A stretch of DNA of 6,360 nucleotides. It comes from Bacillota bacterium (lineage in GTDB: Bacteria; Bacillota; Clostridia; Oscillospirales; Ruminococcaceae). The position numbers and the translations under genes were made by a program. Positions 4,818 through 6,360 of the stretch are shown here, piece by piece. The stretch covers positions 1 through 6,360 of the forward strand of contig JAEWMM010000218.1 of assembly GCA_023457175.1 (NCBI GenBank), written 5' to 3'. Each line of letters starts with the position of its first letter. The stretch's first letter is position 1. A model generated the notes under the pieces. That model made no database searches. It saw only the letters and a list, made by a program, of their open reading frames with translations, and was not told where the DNA came from.

Positions 4818-6164
4818 CTATTCTAATTTTGCGCGCAACCGTATCCAAATGCCGAGCCCTACCATATCCGCCAGCAGCCAGCCAATGGAAATCGCCCAAA
4901 AAATCATTGTAAACCCAAGCGTCGGGGCAAGCAGATAAGCCAGCACCACGCGGGTGCCTAAGGATACCACCGTCAGCACAATCGAAACGCTCGCATGCCC
5001 AAGACCCCGATAAAATCCATAAAACAGGAACAAAAATCCGATTAAGACATAAAACGCCCCTTCGATGCGCAGATAACGGACACCAATGGCGATCACCTCA
5101 AAGTCATCCGACTTAATAAAGAGGCCGACCAGCGGCTCCGCCATAAGAAATACCGTAAGCGATGCCACAAGCGAAAAAATGCCGGAGATCAGTGCGGCGT
5201 TTTTTAACCCTTGGCGCACCCGCTTCCAATTTTGGGCGCCTACATTCTGTGCCGTATAGGTGCTAAAAGCGTTCCCGAAATCCTGAACCGGCATATAGGC
5301 AAAGGCGTCAATCTTGACCCCCGCGGCAAACGCCGCCATAAGCGCGGCGCCAAAGGTGTTGACCAGCCCTTGAATCATTACAATGCCAAAATTCATCACC
5401 GATTGCTGCAAGCTGGTAAGGACGGCATATCGGCTCATAGCGCGAAAAAGCTTGGTGTCAAAAATGGCATCCTCGCGTTTAAATTGCAGGAATCTGACTT
5501 TGTAAGCAGCAAAGCAAGCACAGGCGATACCCGAAACCGCCTGTGCGATAACGGTGGCGATAGCAACGCCGAAAACCTCCATACCAAACCCTACTACGAA
5601 CAACAAATCGAGCGCGATATTGATGCCGCAGGCCAGTATTAGGAAGTAAAGTGGCGTCTTAGAATCGCCGAGGGCGCGCAGCAGATTGGCGGCCAGATTG
5701 TAAAGGGAGACAAACAGCAGCCCCGCAAAAATACACCGAAGATAATCAGCCGAATACTGAACCATCTCCGCCGGAATTTGATACAACCGTATAATGGCGC
5801 TTGTGCCAAGAAACGTCGCCAGAGACAAAGCTACGGTGACAACCAGAATGAATATAGCAGCCAAAATAACAGCCGTTTTCAGCCGCTTGTAATCCTTCGC
5901 GCCGTAAAGCTGAGAAAACAGCACCGACGCGCCCATGGCCAATCCTAAAATTATGGAGCTTATCAGCACCATGATAGCAAAGCAGGAACCGACGGCTGCC
6001 AACGCTTCTCGACCGACAAATTTTCCGACAATGATGGTGTCGACTACATTATATAGCTGTTGAAACAGATTCCCCACAAACATCGGAAGAGTAAACGCAA
6101 GCATCAGCCTCATTGGGGATCCGCTGGTCATATCCTTCATCATAAGAAAATCTTCAAACCTCAC
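4818..6164 (-). CDS. MATE-family multidrug/metabolite efflux protein
   Basis: A membrane protein of 448 residues with about 12 segments in two homologous halves, the normal MATE layout; these antiporters export cationic drugs or metabolites using a proton or sodium gradient. Family marks include LPMFVGNLFQQLYNVVDTIIVGKFVG (residues 26-51, TM1 with Asp42), RALGDSKTPL (163-172) and its second-half counterpart RGLGHASVSIV (386-396), and FSTYTAQNVGAQN (300-312). The substrate is unknown. The start is uncertain. The GTG at 6164 has no ribosome binding site before it. ATG codons at 6143 and 6140 begin MMKDMTSGSP, which is how many homologues start, but the nearest GAGG is 15 bases away, leaving GAAGAT (6155-6150) as a weak alternative. 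TACAAT at 6178-6173 is a possible -10 without a proper -35. It is separated from the tRNA by a strong terminator, so it is probably transcribed alone. Confidence 0.95.
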   Translation of the reverse strand: MRFEDFLMMKDMTSGSPMRLMLAFTLPMFVGNLFQQLYNVVDTIIVGKFVGREALAAVGSCFAIMVLISSIILGLAMGASVLFSQLYGAKDYKRLKTAVILAAIFILVVTVALSLATFLGTSAIIRLYQIPAEMVQYSADYLRCIFAGLLFVSLYNLAANLLRALGDSKTPLYFLILACGINIALDLLFVVGFGMEVFGVAIATVIAQAVSGIACACFAAYKVRFLQFKREDAIFDTKLFRAMSRYAVLTSLQQSVMNFGIVMIQGLVNTFGAALMAAFAAGVKIDAFAYMPVQDFGNAFSTYTAQNVGAQNWKRVRQGLKNAALISGIFSLVASLTVFLMAEPLVGLFIKSDDFEVIAIGVRYLRIEGAFYVLIGFLFLFYGFYRGLGHASVSIVLTVVSLGTRVVLAYLLAPTLGFTMIFWAISIGWLLADMVGLGIWIRLRAKLE

Positions 6165-6166
6165 AT

Positions 6167-6283
6167 TTTAAAATTGTAACGAAATGCGTGTTTCGCAACG
6201 CATCGGGTATGTCGGAGAACCGTAGGTTCCTACCGCCCGCACATTGAGTGAGCGCAGCGAACGGATTCTCGCCCGCAGGCGAC
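6167..6283 (-). other. MATE upstream leader with small inverted repeats
   Basis: No gene is seen here. It contains ATGCGT/ACGCAT (6184-6189 and 6198-6203), GAACC-GTA-GGTTC (6217-6229), and GAGAACCG (6215-6222), which can pair with CGG-A-TTCTC (6262-6270). An 8-bp direct repeat, CGCCCGCA, occurs at 6234 and 6270. I do not recognise a riboswitch. The MATE promoter should lie here but is not clear. Confidence 0.4.
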
Positions 6284-6331
6284 TGCCAAATAAAAATCAC
6301 CAGTCTTTTGACTGGTGATTTTTATTTGGCA
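6284..6331 (-). terminator. tRNA terminator with a 22-bp stem reaching into the tRNA
   Basis: Perfect 22-bp inverted arms (6284-6305 and 6310-6331) enclose a 4-base loop, AAAA on the minus strand. The core is ATCACCAGTC/GACTGGTGAT followed by TTTTATTT. The outer five pairs include the CCA end, the discriminator base and one acceptor base of the tRNA. It should stop tRNA transcription before the MATE gene and would also work on the plus strand. Confidence 0.82.
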
Positions 6332-6360
6332 GGGGTAGAAGGACTCGAACCCTCGACACG
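6327..6360 (-). tRNA. tRNA 3' part, probably tRNA-Trp (cut by window edge)
   Basis: On the minus strand the visible part reads the T-arm GAGGG-TTCGAGT-CCTTC (6354-6338), with a 7-base loop fitting TTCRANY. Then come the acceptor strand TACCCCT (6337-6331), discriminator G (6330) and an encoded CCA (6329-6327). The partner acceptor strand would begin AGGGGTA. That, with discriminator G, is typical of bacterial tRNA-Trp (B. subtilis AGGGGCA...TGCCCCTG). The anticodon lies outside the window, so the identity is an inference. Confidence 0.85.

Noticed and set aside
4699..4899. 66-codon leftward frame overlapping the MATE 3' end
   Set aside because: It is a different frame of the MATE coding end that continues into the palindromic spacer, with no supporting motif.

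Overview
The window looks like a chromosomal segment from a mid-GC Gram-positive anaerobe of class Clostridia, perhaps Oscillospiraceae/Ruminococcaceae. The grounds are strong AGGAGG-type ribosome binding sites, a perfect CIRCE (HrcA) operator, sigma-A type promoters, a free-standing TfoX C-terminal-domain protein, and the protein types present. The family-level placement is an inference.

Layout: two short genes read rightward (TfoX C-terminal-domain protein, 2-256; GNAT acetyltransferase, 383-826). They meet three leftward genes tail to tail: htpG/Hsp90 (897-2786), an APC-superfamily amino acid permease (2939-4291) and a MATE efflux protein (4818-6164). The window ends inside a leftward tRNA gene (6327-6360 visible, probably tRNA-Trp). 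A perfect 20-bp inverted repeat at 839-884 separates the converging genes and can terminate from both sides. htpG, the permease and the tRNA each have a convincing terminator or promoter of their own, so the leftward genes look like single-gene units rather than an operon.

The clearest regulatory story is htpG. It has a TTGATT-N17-TATAGT promoter, a CIRCE operator with 13-bp arms starting at the -10 box, and an AGGAGG site before a GTG start. This is heat-shock control by HrcA, unlike Bacillus subtilis, where htpG is outside the HrcA regulon.

The least explained part is the 526-bp gap between the permease and MATE genes (4292-4817). It holds the permease promoter, a strong-looking rightward promoter with no gene after it, and a dense set of nested perfect inverted repeats. 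It may be a structured non-coding RNA, an attenuator-like element or a multi-copy intergenic repeat; I do not recognise it as a known family. The remaining genes are ordinary housekeeping or accessory functions, and I see no defence system, CRISPR array, transposase or phage gene.
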